Assembly (NCBI GenBank): GCA_029287615.1
Contig: JARFQV010000062.1
Coordinates: forward strand, 1 to 32,554
Source of the DNA: Pseudomonadota bacterium
GTDB lineage: Bacteria > Pseudomonadota > Gammaproteobacteria > UBA9214
Length of the DNA stretch: 32,554 nucleotides
Direction: 5' to 3'
In this document: in pieces, positions 1-11,715 of the stretch
Layout: each line of letters starts with the position of its first letter
How positions within the stretch are numbered: the stretch's first letter is position 1
Notes under the pieces: model-generated
Seen by the model: only the letters and a program-made list of their open reading frames with translations
Databases searched by the model: none
What the model was told of the DNA's origin: nothing
Program-made: the position numbers and the translations under genes

Positions 1-1541
1 GCATGATCAACCCTGACCTGCATATCCAGATAGGGCTCTCCTGCGCCATCCGGCACATCAAGAATCAGACGACTGCGAGCCTCCAGGCCGTCGGCACGCA
101 GACCGATCTCTGCTGCGCCTATGCGCAGGCTGTCGGCGAATCGCTGCCATTGCACAATCCCCTTGATACGATCGAAATGCAGTGCCTCGCTGAAAAAGCC
201 GGGCTCATCAATCAGCACATTACGACTGTAAATCTCGACCGCCCCCTGGTTGGCTGTACCGCGCATTACGCCATCGAGACCGGAAAATCCGGGCATTCCC
301 TTCCATGCCTGATTGCCGAAATCATGAAACTTAGCCTGAAATGACAATCCGGTAATCCTGTCATCCCGCTTGCTGAAACTTACATGAACCCCGTCCAGCT
401 CACCCTCCGGCTGCAGTGCGGCAAGCTGCTCACGCAAGCCTTCACCAGTCATCGGCATCGCCAGCAGCAAACGGCTTGCATCCCGAAGATTGACATGATC
501 GGCAATACAGGTGACAGATTCACTACCATCTTCTAGTTGCTGCATTGCCAGCGATAAATCCATCTCCCTGAGCGTCTGCCCGTTGCGCACGATGGACAGG
601 CGCTCGATGGAAAGCTGCCGGATAGAATCTTTCTGCCGCCAGGCAACCAGGCCACCCAGTCGCTCGGCATCAAAGGCAATCGATCCGGAAACGTCTGCAT
701 CGTGTACCCTGATACCGCTCACATCGAGCTCCGCAATAACACGCTGGAGCCTTGTGTCCGCGATATCAAACCACAGCCGGGTATCCATCGTTCCCGAAAA
801 CAGGAACGGGAGATCCGCATACATCCCGATCTGCCTGCTAAGCTCCCCCAGTGACACCGACATGGCCCGGACATACACCCTTCCATTCCATGGCACATGG
901 TCAACCGATCCCCTGAGGTCTGCCTGAAAATCCAGCCGCATTCCCAGCTGTTCGGGCAACCGCACGTATCCACTCACGCGATGACTGGTATCGCTGTTTT
1001 GAAGGGTAATATTGACGTCGGAGAAGCGCGCCGGGTCATCCTCTTCGGACCCCCGGTACAAGTTGATGGTACTCTGTAAAAGAGTAATTCTGTGCTGCCC
1101 AAGTAACCACCGGGCTACTTCTTCGGGTGGAGTTGTCGATGAAAAATTCTTCAGCCTGAGATGACCGCTCTCATCCTGTACAAAATCCAGACTGGTTCCT
1201 ATAACGCTCACGCCGGCAAGCAGCACTTCCTGCTTGCTGATCAAACTCCACATATCCACAGCCAGCCAGATATGGTCGACTTCCAGCAGCAACTCCCCGT
1301 CGTCCGGGTCGGAAACCGTTATTCCACCGAGCTTGATTATCGGCCCGAGTCCCCGCCATGCCGCTTCCACATTATCAATGCGAACGGCGGCATGCAGAAA
1401 ATCGGCTGCTCTGTTCTCAATCTCGACACGGTAGTTGCTCACGGCCGGAATCCACAACCGGGCCACAGCAAGTGCGGTTGCCGTCAGAACCATGAATAAA
1501 ACAGTCAGCGTAACCAGCAGGGAAAAAACGCGACGGATCAT
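1..1541 (-). CDS. yhdP: YhdP family (TIGR02099/DUF3971) protein, N-terminal part, cut by window edge
   Basis: This gene is missing from the ORF track because it has no stop inside the window. Reading the minus strand from the ATG at 1541, I checked every codon to position 3 and found no stop, giving 513 residues. The N-terminus is a short basic stretch (MIRR) followed by one hydrophobic membrane segment at about residues 5-28. The rest looks like a large periplasmic AsmA-like protein, with the early motif VEAAWRGLGPIIKLGGI typical of YhdP. Known family members are about 1250 residues and help carry phospholipids between the inner and outer membranes, so roughly 60% should lie beyond the left edge. 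It follows rng, as in E. coli (maf-rng-yhdP-tldD), so tldD is expected next. Family assignment comes from sequence pattern plus synteny. I see no strong Shine-Dalgarno sequence. Confidence 0.88.
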   Translation of the reverse strand, partial: MIRRVFSLLVTLTVLFMVLTATALAVARLWIPAVSNYRVEIENRAADFLHAAVRIDNVEAAWRGLGPIIKLGGITVSDPDDGELLLEVDHIWLAVDMWSLISKQEVLLAGVSVIGTSLDFVQDESGHLRLKNFSSTTPPEEVARWLLGQHRITLLQSTINLYRGSEEDDPARFSDVNITLQNSDTSHRVSGYVRLPEQLGMRLDFQADLRGSVDHVPWNGRVYVRAMSVSLGELSRQIGMYADLPFLFSGTMDTRLWFDIADTRLQRVIAELDVSGIRVHDADVSGSIAFDAERLGGLVAWRQKDSIRQLSIERLSIVRNGQTLREMDLSLAMQQLEDGSESVTCIADHVNLRDASRLLLAMPMTGEGLREQLAALQPEGELDGVHVSFSKRDDRITGLSFQAKFHDFGNQAWKGMPGFSGLDGVMRGTANQGAVEIYSRNVLIDEPGFFSEALHFDRIKGIVQWQRFADSLRIGAAEIGLRADGLEARSRLILDVPDGAGEPYLDMQVRVDH

Positions 1542-1566
1542 GGCTGGGTAACAGGATACCCCCGGC

Positions 1567-1592
1567 AGGGCACCCGGAAATATTCCGGCCCT
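1567..1592 (-). repeat. Intercistronic stem-loop between rng and yhdP
   Basis: The spacer holds the perfect arms CCGGAA and TTCCGG around a 3-base loop. An outer AGGGC/GCCCT pairing extends the stem with a small asymmetric bulge. No T-run follows on the minus strand, so it does not look like a classical terminator. It could be a processing or stability element in the rng-yhdP transcript. Role is inferred. Confidence 0.45.
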
Positions 1593-1632
1593 GGCAGGTC
1601 AGCGTGACCAGGATCCCCAAGGTCGATCAGTA

Positions 1633-3105
1633 TCACAATGGCACCACATCATACTGCTCCTGCGTATACAGGGCCTCTACCTGGAATTTGATTGGCTTGC
1701 CGATAAAGGCCTCCAGCTCCGCCAGACTGTCCGACTCCTCGTCGAGGAAGAGATCAACGACTTCCTGAGAGGCCAGAACCAGTAACTGCTGTGCGTCATA
1801 CTGCCTTGCTTCTCGCAGGATCTCCCTGAACAGTTCATAGCAGACGGTCTCGGCTGTCTTCAGAACCGATCTGCCACCGCAAGTTGTACAGGGCTCGCAA
1901 AGGATATGTTCCAGACTTTCCCGGGTTCTCTTGCGAGTCATCTGGACGAGCCCGAGAGAGGATACCTCGCTGATGTGGCTCTTCGCATGATCCTTGTCAA
2001 GGCTCTTTTCCAGCGCCCTCAGTACCTGTCGCTTGTGTTCCTCCTGCATCATATCGATAAAGTCTACGATGATTATCCCACCCAGGTTTCTCAGTCTTAG
2101 CTGGCGCGCAATTGCCTGTGCGGCTTCCAGGTTGGTCTTGAAGATGGTTTCCTCGAGATTCCGGTGACCGACGTATCCGCCGGTATTGACGTCGATTGTG
2201 GTCATGGCTTCCGTCTGGTCGATGATGAGGTAACCACCTGACTTGAGCTGTACCTTGCGCTCCAGTGCCTTTTGTATTTCATCATCCACGCCATATAAAT
2301 CGAATATCGGTCTTTCACCGGGATAATATTCCACCTGCGCGGGTAATTCAGGAATATACTGCTCGACAAACTGTATTATACGCTGATAGCTTTCCCGTGA
2401 ATCTATTCTGACCTTCTCCACGTCGGCATCCAGAAGATCGCGCATCACCCGCTGCGGTAATGGCAGGTCTTCGTAGATAATGGAGTTCGGTGCGGCATCT
2501 GCATGGCGATTGTGTATGGAGTCCCACAATTTGCGAAGGAAAACCATGTCGGCAAGCAGGGCGTCTCTGCTGACGCCTTCGGCAGCCGTCCGGACGATGT
2601 ATCCGCCATTCTTGTCATCCGGCAACGACTCCTGGATGATAGCCTTCAGACGGTCACGCTCGGCCTCGTCCTCGATCTTCTGCGATACCCCGATAGATCT
2701 TACCTTCGCCATAAATACCAGGTAGCGGGAAGGAATGGTTATCTGTGTAGTCAGACGGGCACCCTTTGTACCCAGAGGGTCCTTGATAACCTGTACCAGC
2801 ACATCCTGGCCTTCATAAAGAAGTTTCGCAATAGCGTCCTCGGTGTGTAAATTCTCCGCATCGGGATCATCTACGGTTCTGGAGACAACGTCGGAGGCAT
2901 GCAGAAACGCCGCTCTCTCCAGACCAATATCGACAAAGGCTGCCTGCATACCGGGCAATACACGGCACACGCGACCCTTATAGATATTACCGACAATTCC
3001 CAGTCGCCTGGCCCTCTCGACACATACCTCCTGTAACATCCCGTTTTCCACCACTGCGACCCTCGTTTCGCGCGGTGTAACGTTAATCAGTATCTCTTCG
3101 CTCAT
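1633..3105 (-). CDS. rng: Ribonuclease G
   Basis: Single-strand-specific endoribonuclease that matures the 5' end of 16S rRNA and takes part in mRNA turnover in the cytoplasm. The protein has 490 residues, almost exactly the E. coli RNase G length and lacking the long RNase E tail. An S1-like RNA-binding region begins near residue 39 (NIYKGRVCRVLPGMQAAFVD). The two catalytic metal-binding aspartates fit D305 (TTIDVNTGG) and D348 (IIIVDFIDM). The zinc-link cysteines are the CTTC at 406-409. The ATG start at 3105 gives the usual N-terminus. It lies 48 bases after maf and before yhdP, the standard cluster. RNase E is the only serious alternative and is disfavoured by length and neighbours. Confidence 0.97.
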   Translation of the reverse strand: MSEEILINVTPRETRVAVVENGMLQEVCVERARRLGIVGNIYKGRVCRVLPGMQAAFVDIGLERAAFLHASDVVSRTVDDPDAENLHTEDAIAKLLYEGQDVLVQVIKDPLGTKGARLTTQITIPSRYLVFMAKVRSIGVSQKIEDEAERDRLKAIIQESLPDDKNGGYIVRTAAEGVSRDALLADMVFLRKLWDSIHNRHADAAPNSIIYEDLPLPQRVMRDLLDADVEKVRIDSRESYQRIIQFVEQYIPELPAQVEYYPGERPIFDLYGVDDEIQKALERKVQLKSGGYLIIDQTEAMTTIDVNTGGYVGHRNLEETIFKTNLEAAQAIARQLRLRNLGGIIIVDFIDMMQEEHKRQVLRALEKSLDKDHAKSHISEVSSLGLVQMTRKRTRESLEHILCEPCTTCGGRSVLKTAETVCYELFREILREARQYDAQQLLVLASQEVVDLFLDEESDSLAELEAFIGKPIKFQVEALYTQEQYDVVPL

Positions 3106-3153
3106 GACCTGGCCTTGAAGACAATCATTCCGGTTACCATTACATTCACAGAT

Positions 3154-3747
3154 TTATTCATGTCCAGAGAGTATATCAATGCCGTTCCCCCTCAGGAGGT
3201 CAGCCGTCTCGGCCAGTGGAAGCCCCATAACCGCCGAGTAACTGCCTTCAAGGCGCGTGACAAAGATGGCAGCAATCCCCTGTATGGCATACGCACCTGC
3301 CTTGTCTGCCGGTTCTCCGGTGTCCCAGTAGGCCGCACACTCACCGGCTTGAAGGGCACGAAAACTCACGGAACTGATATTGGTTCGCACCTCTACCCTC
3401 TTTCCCGCTACTGCAACCGCGCTGAGCACCTGATGCGTTCGCCCTGATAGTCTTTGCAACATCCGAATGCCGTCTTCCCGGTCCCTGGGCTTGCCGAGCA
3501 CCTCATCATCGATCAGGACAACGGTATCTGCCCCAAGCACCGGCAATCCATTGTCGGCAGGCAGTTGCCGGAGCCCTGAACGCGCCTTCAGCACCGCAAG
3601 CCGCCGGATATGATCCTGTGGAGATTCCTGACCCTGTCGTGCTTCATCCACGTCCACATCGAGAACCCGGTATGTCAGCCCTAGCTGCGAAAGCAGTTCC
3701 CTGCGCCGTGGTGAGGAAGAGGCAAGATACAATTGCGGATCTTTCAT
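3154..3747 (-). CDS. maf: Maf-family nucleoside triphosphate pyrophosphatase (YhdE type, dTTP/UTP)
   Basis: House-cleaning enzyme that hydrolyses non-canonical or excess nucleoside triphosphates to monophosphates. The protein has 197 residues, the same as E. coli YhdE. The Maf signature LYLASSSPRRRELLSQLGL is at residues 5-23. The GADTVV segment is near residue 70 and the C-terminal half carries a GLPLAETADLL segment. Position directly before rng supports the YhdE (dTTP/UTP) rather than the YceF (m7GTP) subgroup; substrate is inferred from that. The start is an ATG at 3747, 12 bases after the rlmH stop, so the two genes are almost certainly cotranscribed. Confidence 0.94.
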   Translation of the reverse strand: MKDPQLYLASSSPRRRELLSQLGLTYRVLDVDVDEARQGQESPQDHIRRLAVLKARSGLRQLPADNGLPVLGADTVVLIDDEVLGKPRDREDGIRMLQRLSGRTHQVLSAVAVAGKRVEVRTNISSVSFRALQAGECAAYWDTGEPADKAGAYAIQGIAAIFVTRLEGSYSAVMGLPLAETADLLRGNGIDILSGHE

Positions 3748-3759
3748 GAACAGTATCCA

Positions 3760-4227
3760 TTATCGATGATAGGGATGCCCTGTGTGGATCGTCCAGGCCC
3801 GATAGATTTGTTCAGCTATCACGATACGTACCAGTGGATGCGGCAATGTGAGCGGGGACAGTGACCAGGTAAAATCGGCGCGTTGCCGGCATTCCTCCGA
3901 CAGGCCGTCCGGTCCACCGACCAGCAATGCGACATCAGCACCGGATCCCAGCCAGCCTTCCAGGCTGTCCGCAAGCTTCGCAGTGCTCCAGTATTCCCCT
4001 CCGACTTCCAGGGCACCAACCAGACAGCCCTTTGGCAGAGCCTTCAGGATACGCTTTCCTTCTTCTTCTTTCGGCCGCCGCGCATCACCTTTCCTGTTCC
4101 TGCGTGCCGTTGCGATTTCCACCAGGCGCAAGGTGCATTCACCGGATAAACGTCTTGCGTATTCATCATACCCCTTGTTTACCCAGTCGGGCAGTCTGTT
4201 GCCGACGGCAATCAGATGTATCTGCAT
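3760..4227 (-). CDS. rlmH: 23S rRNA (pseudouridine-1915-N3) methyltransferase RlmH
   Basis: SPOUT-class methyltransferase that modifies pseudouridine 1915 in helix 69 of 23S rRNA on assembled 70S ribosomes. The protein has 155 residues, identical in length to E. coli RlmH. It begins MQIHLIAVG, carries the SAM-binding knot loop LLVGGPDGLS near residues 101-110, and ends with the conserved SLSPLTLPHPLVRI and HTGHPYHR segments. It follows rsfS after 57 bases, the usual rsfS-rlmH pairing. In E. coli the next genes are mrdA and mrdB, whereas here it is followed by maf-rng. Confidence 0.96.
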   Translation of the reverse strand: MQIHLIAVGNRLPDWVNKGYDEYARRLSGECTLRLVEIATARRNRKGDARRPKEEEGKRILKALPKGCLVGALEVGGEYWSTAKLADSLEGWLGSGADVALLVGGPDGLSEECRQRADFTWSLSPLTLPHPLVRIVIAEQIYRAWTIHTGHPYHR

Positions 4228-4284
4228 CTTTCACCAGTTCCATGCAGTCTTCTGATGAGCACAAATCTCTATACAGGCAACGAC

Positions 4285-4644
4285 CTAGGCGGTTGGGTCC
4301 TTTGCCCGCTTTGCATCTGAACCACCCACGGACCAGAGCTTTTCCAGGTCATAGAACTCCCTTACCGAAGGCTGCATTACGTGCACCACCACGTCTCCGA
4401 GATCCACGAGAATCCACTCGCCCTCCCGTTCACCCTCGATGCCGATTGGGTGGACACCTGCCTTCTTTGATTCCCTCACCAGATTATCAGCAAGGGCACG
4501 AACATGTCGTGATGAGGTTCCGCTTACGATTACCATAATGTCGGTGATGGATGTAGAGTGGCGGACATCGAGTACCTTCAGGTCTACACCCTTGACATCC
4601 TCCAGCGCATCGATAACCAGTTTCAGCAAATTTTCATCCTGCAT
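4285..4644 (-). CDS. rsfS: Ribosomal silencing factor RsfS
   Basis: RsfS (Iojap/YbeB family) binds ribosomal protein uL14 and blocks subunit joining in stationary phase or starvation. The protein has 119 residues, against about 105 in E. coli; the extra length is a C-terminal tail (SVGGSDAKRAKDPTA). The family core is clear: LKVLDVRHSTSITDIMVIVSG near residues 21-41, then HVRALADNL, and GEWILVDLGDVVVHVM near 90-105. Start ATG at 4644. Unlike the rest of this run, it is separated from its upstream neighbour nadD by about 350 bases and may have its own promoter. Confidence 0.96.
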   Translation of the reverse strand: MQDENLLKLVIDALEDVKGVDLKVLDVRHSTSITDIMVIVSGTSSRHVRALADNLVRESKKAGVHPIGIEGEREGEWILVDLGDVVVHVMQPSVREFYDLEKLWSVGGSDAKRAKDPTA

Positions 4645-4996
4645 CAGATTCTGTTCCTGTCCCGGATACCATGGATATGCCAGACTGGTATCAATATGAA
4701 TGTGACTATTTATTCGCAGTACACAACCCGGGACGTTCTGATCGTCAAGGGCTCTGGATTGATTGCTCCCTACACAGTATCACGCCGGTGCGACGCTGCA
4801 GGCATCCTGAATCGCACCCGGCCGACTCTTTGCGTACAGTTTGCCAGGCCTGCGTCTATGAGCTGTACCCCTGTTCAAATACAGCTGTCACGGTTGCCGG
4901 AGACGGGGATGGCCTGAAATAGTTGCACCGGATTCAGGGATCAGGCAGGGACTTCTCATCGCGAAAATAAACGCAGACATGGAAAATACCCGGTCA
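4645..4996. other. Long non-coding gap between nadD and rsfS
   Basis: This 352-base spacer interrupts an otherwise tight minus-strand operon. The only ORF of note inside it, an 83-codon plus-strand frame (4671-4922), is cysteine-containing but has no recognisable family and lies against the local strand direction. On the minus strand TTGACG sits roughly 95 bases upstream of the rsfS start, with a TGTACT hexamer 19 bases later, a weak promoter candidate. An inverted repeat CCTGAA/TTCAGG lies near 4913-4938. I see no tRNA, recognisable riboswitch or identifiable pseudogene. Confidence 0.4.
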
Positions 4997-5626
4997 TCAC
5001 TGGTATATACCTTCGGCTTCTATGATTGTCAGTACAGCGTCCGGCAACAGGAATCGGGGACTTTTTCCGTGCAGGAGCATATCCCGAATCGCGGTAGCCG
5101 ATATGTCCATCTGCGTTACTTCCTGGTACAGGATGTATCCGGAGGATTTCCTGCACAGATCCTGCCTGTCCGATACGAGCCTCTCCCGTGCGATCCTGCC
5201 CATGACGCCTTCCACCGGGACAGTACGCCCCGGGCGCAGCATGGCAACCACATGACACAGGTCGAGCAAGTCCTGCCATCGATGCCACTCGGGCAATTGC
5301 AGGAACGCATCCATCCCGATAATCAGACACAGCGGGATATCACCAAGTTCCTCACGAAACGATAACAGCGTGTCGTAGGTATAGGACGCCCCATCACGCT
5401 CCAGCTCGCGTGAATCGACAATCAGCCGCGGCTCATGCCTCACCGCTTCCTGCAGCATCATCAGGCGCTGGGATGGATTCGCATGTGGCCGGGGCCGATG
5501 TGGTGGAATATGGCACGGGATAAGTCGCAGCTCATCGAGTTCCAGTGCCTGCAGGATTTCCAGGCCGGGGCGCAGATGACCGAAGTGCACGGGGTCGAAG
5601 GTCCCGCCCATAATGCCTGTAATCAT
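4997..5626 (-). CDS. nadD: Nicotinate-nucleotide adenylyltransferase
   Basis: Converts nicotinate mononucleotide and ATP to deamido-NAD, the adenylation step of NAD synthesis. The protein has 209 residues, close to the E. coli length of 213. The nucleotidyl-transferase motif GGTFDPVHFGHLR is at residues 7-19, with the HxGH histidines at 14 and 17. The second conserved site ISATAIRDML is near residue 175. The start is an ATG at 5626. It lies 67 bases after proA and continues the leuS-lptE-holA run; rsfS follows after an unusually long gap. Confidence 0.96.
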   Translation of the reverse strand: MITGIMGGTFDPVHFGHLRPGLEILQALELDELRLIPCHIPPHRPRPHANPSQRLMMLQEAVRHEPRLIVDSRELERDGASYTYDTLLSFREELGDIPLCLIIGMDAFLQLPEWHRWQDLLDLCHVVAMLRPGRTVPVEGVMGRIARERLVSDRQDLCRKSSGYILYQEVTQMDISATAIRDMLLHGKSPRFLLPDAVLTIIEAEGIYQ

Positions 5627-5693
5627 GGCACTCGATCACAGCTTGCGTACGAGTACTTCAGTCGCATTTAAAAGAAGAATCCGGACATATGAA

Positions 5694-6977
5694 CTATGCC
5701 CGTATATGCCCGTCCCCGAGTACGATGTATTTCTGGGTCGTCAGTCCTTCCAGTCCAACGGGTCCCCTTGCATGCAACTTGTCTGTGCTGATGCCGATCT
5801 CGGCGCCCAGGCCATATTCAAAGCCATCCGCAAAACGGCTGGATGCGTTGACCATCACGGAACTCGAGTCAACCTCGCGAAGAAAACGCCGCGCCTTGCC
5901 GAGGTCCTCCGTGACGATAACATCGGTATGTTGCGAGCCATGTCTCGCGATATGATCAATGGCACCATCGAGATCGTCTACGATACGTACCGACAGTATC
6001 GGGGCAAGGTATTCCGTATCCCAGTCATCTGGTGAGGCGGCCTTGATGTCGCCCAGTAACTGGCGGGTACGCTCGCAACCACGCAATTCAACGCCAGCCT
6101 CCCGATACTGTGCCGCCAGGCCGGGTAGCACACGTCCGGAAATGCCTTCTGCAACCAGCAGGGTTTCCATAGTATTGCAGGTACCGTAACGCTGGGTCTT
6201 CGCGTTATACGCGATTCTGTCCGCCTTTCCGGGATCCGCATCATCATCGATATACACGTGGCAAACTCCGTGCAGGTGCTTGATCACCGGAACCAGCGAA
6301 TCCTTGCTGACGCGTTCGATCAGCCCCTTGCCGCCTCGCGGCACGATAACATCCACCATGCCCTTCATGCGCAGCAACTCGCCAACAGCCATCCTGTCCA
6401 CTGTCTTGACAACCTGCACCGCATCCCTGGTCATACCAGCGGCATAAAGCCCCTCGTGGATACAGGCAGCCAGCGCCTGGTTGGAGTGGATTGCCTCCGA
6501 GCCACCACGCAGTATGGCTGCATTTCCGGCCTTCAGGCAGAGCCCGGCTGCATCCACCGTAACATTGGGGCGAGACTCGTAAATGATACCGATTACGCCG
6601 AGAGGAACCCGCATGCGGCCTACCTGAATACCGGAAGGACGGTAGTGCAAATCGGAGACGCTGCCAACCGGATCCTCCAGTACCGCTATCTGGCGCAATC
6701 CTTCCGCCATATCCGCAATTCGAGACGGGTTCAGCTCCAGCCGGTCCAGCAGGGCAGCATCGAGATCATGCTGTTCACCGGACTGCAGGTCCTTCCGGTT
6801 CTCGTCGAGCAAATGCTCGGCCGAAACCTCGATGGTATCCGCAATCGCCCGTAACGCACTGTTTTTCAAACGTGATTCGGCGCGACCGGTCTCCCTGGCC
6901 GCTGCCTTGGCGCGATCACCAACCTCTTTCATGTATCCCGGTACATCCAGATCCAGGCTTTGTGCATTCACACTCAT
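5694..6977 (-). CDS. proA: Gamma-glutamyl phosphate reductase
   Basis: Reduces gamma-glutamyl phosphate to glutamate semialdehyde with NADPH, the second step of proline synthesis. The protein has 427 residues, slightly longer than the E. coli enzyme (417). It has the aldehyde-dehydrogenase fold signatures [14 protein letters not shown] (near residue 128) and the active-site cysteine in [13 protein letters not shown]. The C-terminal [22 protein letters not shown] block is typical of ProA. The partner kinase gene proB is not adjacent. The insertion of proA between holA and nadD is known in other gammaproteobacteria such as Pseudomonas but differs from E. coli. Start ATG at 6977, 27 bases after holA. 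Confidence 0.97.
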   Translation of the reverse strand: MSVNAQSLDLDVPGYMKEVGDRAKAAARETGRAESRLKNSALRAIADTIEVSAEHLLDENRKDLQSGEQHDLDAALLDRLELNPSRIADMAEGLRQIAVLEDPVGSVSDLHYRPSGIQVGRMRVPLGVIGIIYESRPNVTVDAAGLCLKAGNAAILRGGSEAIHSNQALAACIHEGLYAAGMTRDAVQVVKTVDRMAVGELLRMKGMVDVIVPRGGKGLIERVSKDSLVPVIKHLHGVCHVYIDDDADPGKADRIAYNAKTQRYGTCNTMETLLVAEGISGRVLPGLAAQYREAGVELRGCERTRQLLGDIKAASPDDWDTEYLAPILSVRIVDDLDGAIDHIARHGSQHTDVIVTEDLGKARRFLREVDSSSVMVNASSRFADGFEYGLGAEIGISTDKLHARGPVGLEGLTTQKYIVLGDGHIRA

Positions 6978-7004
6978 TCAATCAGTCCGTTTCAATTACC
7001 CTGG

Positions 7005-8033
7005 TTAACTCACTGCTGCCGGTAAAACAGCGTGCCCGGCGATCCTCATGGTCAATTGTACCAGTTCATCCCAGGCGTTTCCCGCGGCCTGCCCCTTGAT
7101 GACCAGATCCAGTCGGGCACAGCAGCGCTGCATGGATCGCCATTCGCCCACCCCGTACCGGGCCAGGGCCTTACCCACAACTTTCTTGCGGGAATCCCAA
7201 ATCCGGTACTGCGTCATCACCCTGGAAACCGGCTCACCGCCGGCAATGGCCGCTGCCATGCCGGCCAGGCTTCGCAACTCCCTTGCCAGGGCCCAGAGGA
7301 CGAGGACCGGCTCCAGACCCTCTCCGCGCAAACCCTGCAGGATACGCAGACCCCGCACCGCATCCCCGGCAAGGGCACAATCCACCAGTCTGAAGACATC
7401 GAACCTGGCACTGTCGGTCACCATGGCACCGATATCCTCGATATCCACCGGTCCCTCACCCTGCAGGAGTTGCAGCTTATCGATCTCCTGGGCGCAGGCC
7501 AGCAGATTACCCTCCACCCGTTCGGCGAGCAGCGTGGCCGCCTCCGGAGTAGGCTGCAGACCCCTGGCCTTCATCCGCCGGGATATCCAGACCGGGAGAT
7601 GCTCTCTGTCGACCGGCCATATAAAGATCACCATACCAGCCTGATCGAGCACCTGTACCCACTTGCTCTTCCGGGCTGCCGGTTCCAGTTTACCGGCGAT
7701 GACCAGCAATATCGCATCATCAGGCGGGCGGCCGGCATATGCCTTCAATGCCCGGGCCCCCTGCTCTCCGGGTTTGCCCGACGGCATCCTCAGTTCGAAC
7801 AACCTCCGCTCGGAAAACAGGGACAGGCTGGAAGCCTCGGATCCCAGGCTATTCCAGTCGAAACCTGGCTCGACATCGAATACCTGACGGTCTGAATATC
7901 CCTGCTTGCGTGCGTGCCGGCGCACCGAATCCGCTGCCTCGTTGACCAGCAGGGTTTCCTCACCACTGATGAAGATAACCGGCGGCAGCTGTTTCTGCAG
8001 CCCTGACTCAAGTTGTTCCGCACGGATCTGCAT
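7005..8033 (-). CDS. holA: DNA polymerase III subunit delta
   Basis: Delta is the clamp-loader subunit that opens the beta sliding clamp. The protein has 342 residues, against 343 in E. coli. It begins MQIRAEQLESGLQKQLPPVIFISGEETLLV, matching the family N-terminus, where a degenerate P-loop region starts near residue 20. The C-terminal collar domain carries the RIWDSRKKVVGKAL segment. The gene follows lptE after 17 bases and precedes proA by 27, so it is part of the operon. A 287-codon frame antisense to it is a shadow. Confidence 0.94.
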   Translation of the reverse strand: MQIRAEQLESGLQKQLPPVIFISGEETLLVNEAADSVRRHARKQGYSDRQVFDVEPGFDWNSLGSEASSLSLFSERRLFELRMPSGKPGEQGARALKAYAGRPPDDAILLVIAGKLEPAARKSKWVQVLDQAGMVIFIWPVDREHLPVWISRRMKARGLQPTPEAATLLAERVEGNLLACAQEIDKLQLLQGEGPVDIEDIGAMVTDSARFDVFRLVDCALAGDAVRGLRILQGLRGEGLEPVLVLWALARELRSLAGMAAAIAGGEPVSRVMTQYRIWDSRKKVVGKALARYGVGEWRSMQRCCARLDLVIKGQAAGNAWDELVQLTMRIAGHAVLPAAVS

Positions 8034-8050
8034 GAACGCCGCCCGGATCC

Positions 8051-11085
<3,035 letters not shown>

Positions 11086-11168
11086 TCATGACTACTGGCA
11101 AGCCGTTCCCATGAAATTATCACGGATGCAGGCTACACTAGGCGTATATTCCGGGTTTGGAGATCGAA

Positions 11169-11699
11169 ATGTCAGACACTGAGCACAAGTCATCAACGAC
11201 CGAGCAATCCACCGGCGCGTACAACCGCATGATGGAGCGCGTCAAATCTGCCATCGAGGATGCCGGAGAACAGGCCATTCCCGCGATGCAGAAGAATATC
11301 GAACATGCCAGGGACAAGGCCGTGGAACTGGGAGAGCTGACTCGCGAGGAGGCCGAGAAGATTGCCGACTACCTGAAACGCGATCTGCAGGATGCCGGCG
11401 AATTCCTGGCCAACACCGGACATGAGCTGGGTGACTGGTTACGATTTGACATCGACCTGATCGAAGATCGCCTGCTGGATATCCTCTCCCAGGTGACCGA
11501 CCGGACCAAGGTGGAACTGATGCAGTTCGAGCAGCAGTTCCGGGAGGGACCGGCCTATCGGACCGGGGAGATAACGGGTCCGGGAACCCTGATGTGCGAC
11601 CAGTGCGGGGAGTTGCTCCACTTTCACGCCACTGGACACATCCCCCCCTGCCCGCGCTGCAAATCAACCCATTACCACCGCTCCCGCAAAGAGACCTGA
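11169..11699 (+). CDS. ybeL: Zinc-ribbon protein of the YbeL/DUF1451 family
   Basis: Small soluble protein of unknown function. I start it at the ATG at 11169 (MSDTEHKSS, 176 residues), preceded by GGAG at good spacing, rather than the TTG at 11157 in the track. The N-terminal two thirds is helical and charged, with likely coiled-coil or amphipathic helices (for example HARDKAVELGELTREEAEK). The C-terminus has a four-cysteine zinc ribbon, CDQCGELLHFH then PPCPRCKSTHYHR. E. coli ybeL also lies beside leuS, so synteny supports the family call. Function in the cell is unknown; the zinc ribbon suggests nucleic-acid or protein binding, which is inference. Confidence 0.88.
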   Translation: MSDTEHKSSTTEQSTGAYNRMMERVKSAIEDAGEQAIPAMQKNIEHARDKAVELGELTREEAEKIADYLKRDLQDAGEFLANTGHELGDWLRFDIDLIEDRLLDILSQVTDRTKVELMQFEQQFREGPAYRTGEITGPGTLMCDQCGELLHFHATGHIPPCPRCKSTHYHRSRKET

Positions 11700-11715
11700 C
11701 AACCGCGCACGGGTA

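Noticed and set aside
4671-4922. 83-codon plus-strand ORF in the nadD-rsfS gap
   Set aside because: No Shine-Dalgarno sequence, no family resemblance, against the local strand; kept only as part of the gap description.
7032-7895. 287-codon plus-strand ORF
   Set aside because: It lies fully antisense to holA, whose family features are clear; the plus frame has no recognisable domain and low-complexity proline/histidine-rich composition typical of shadow frames.
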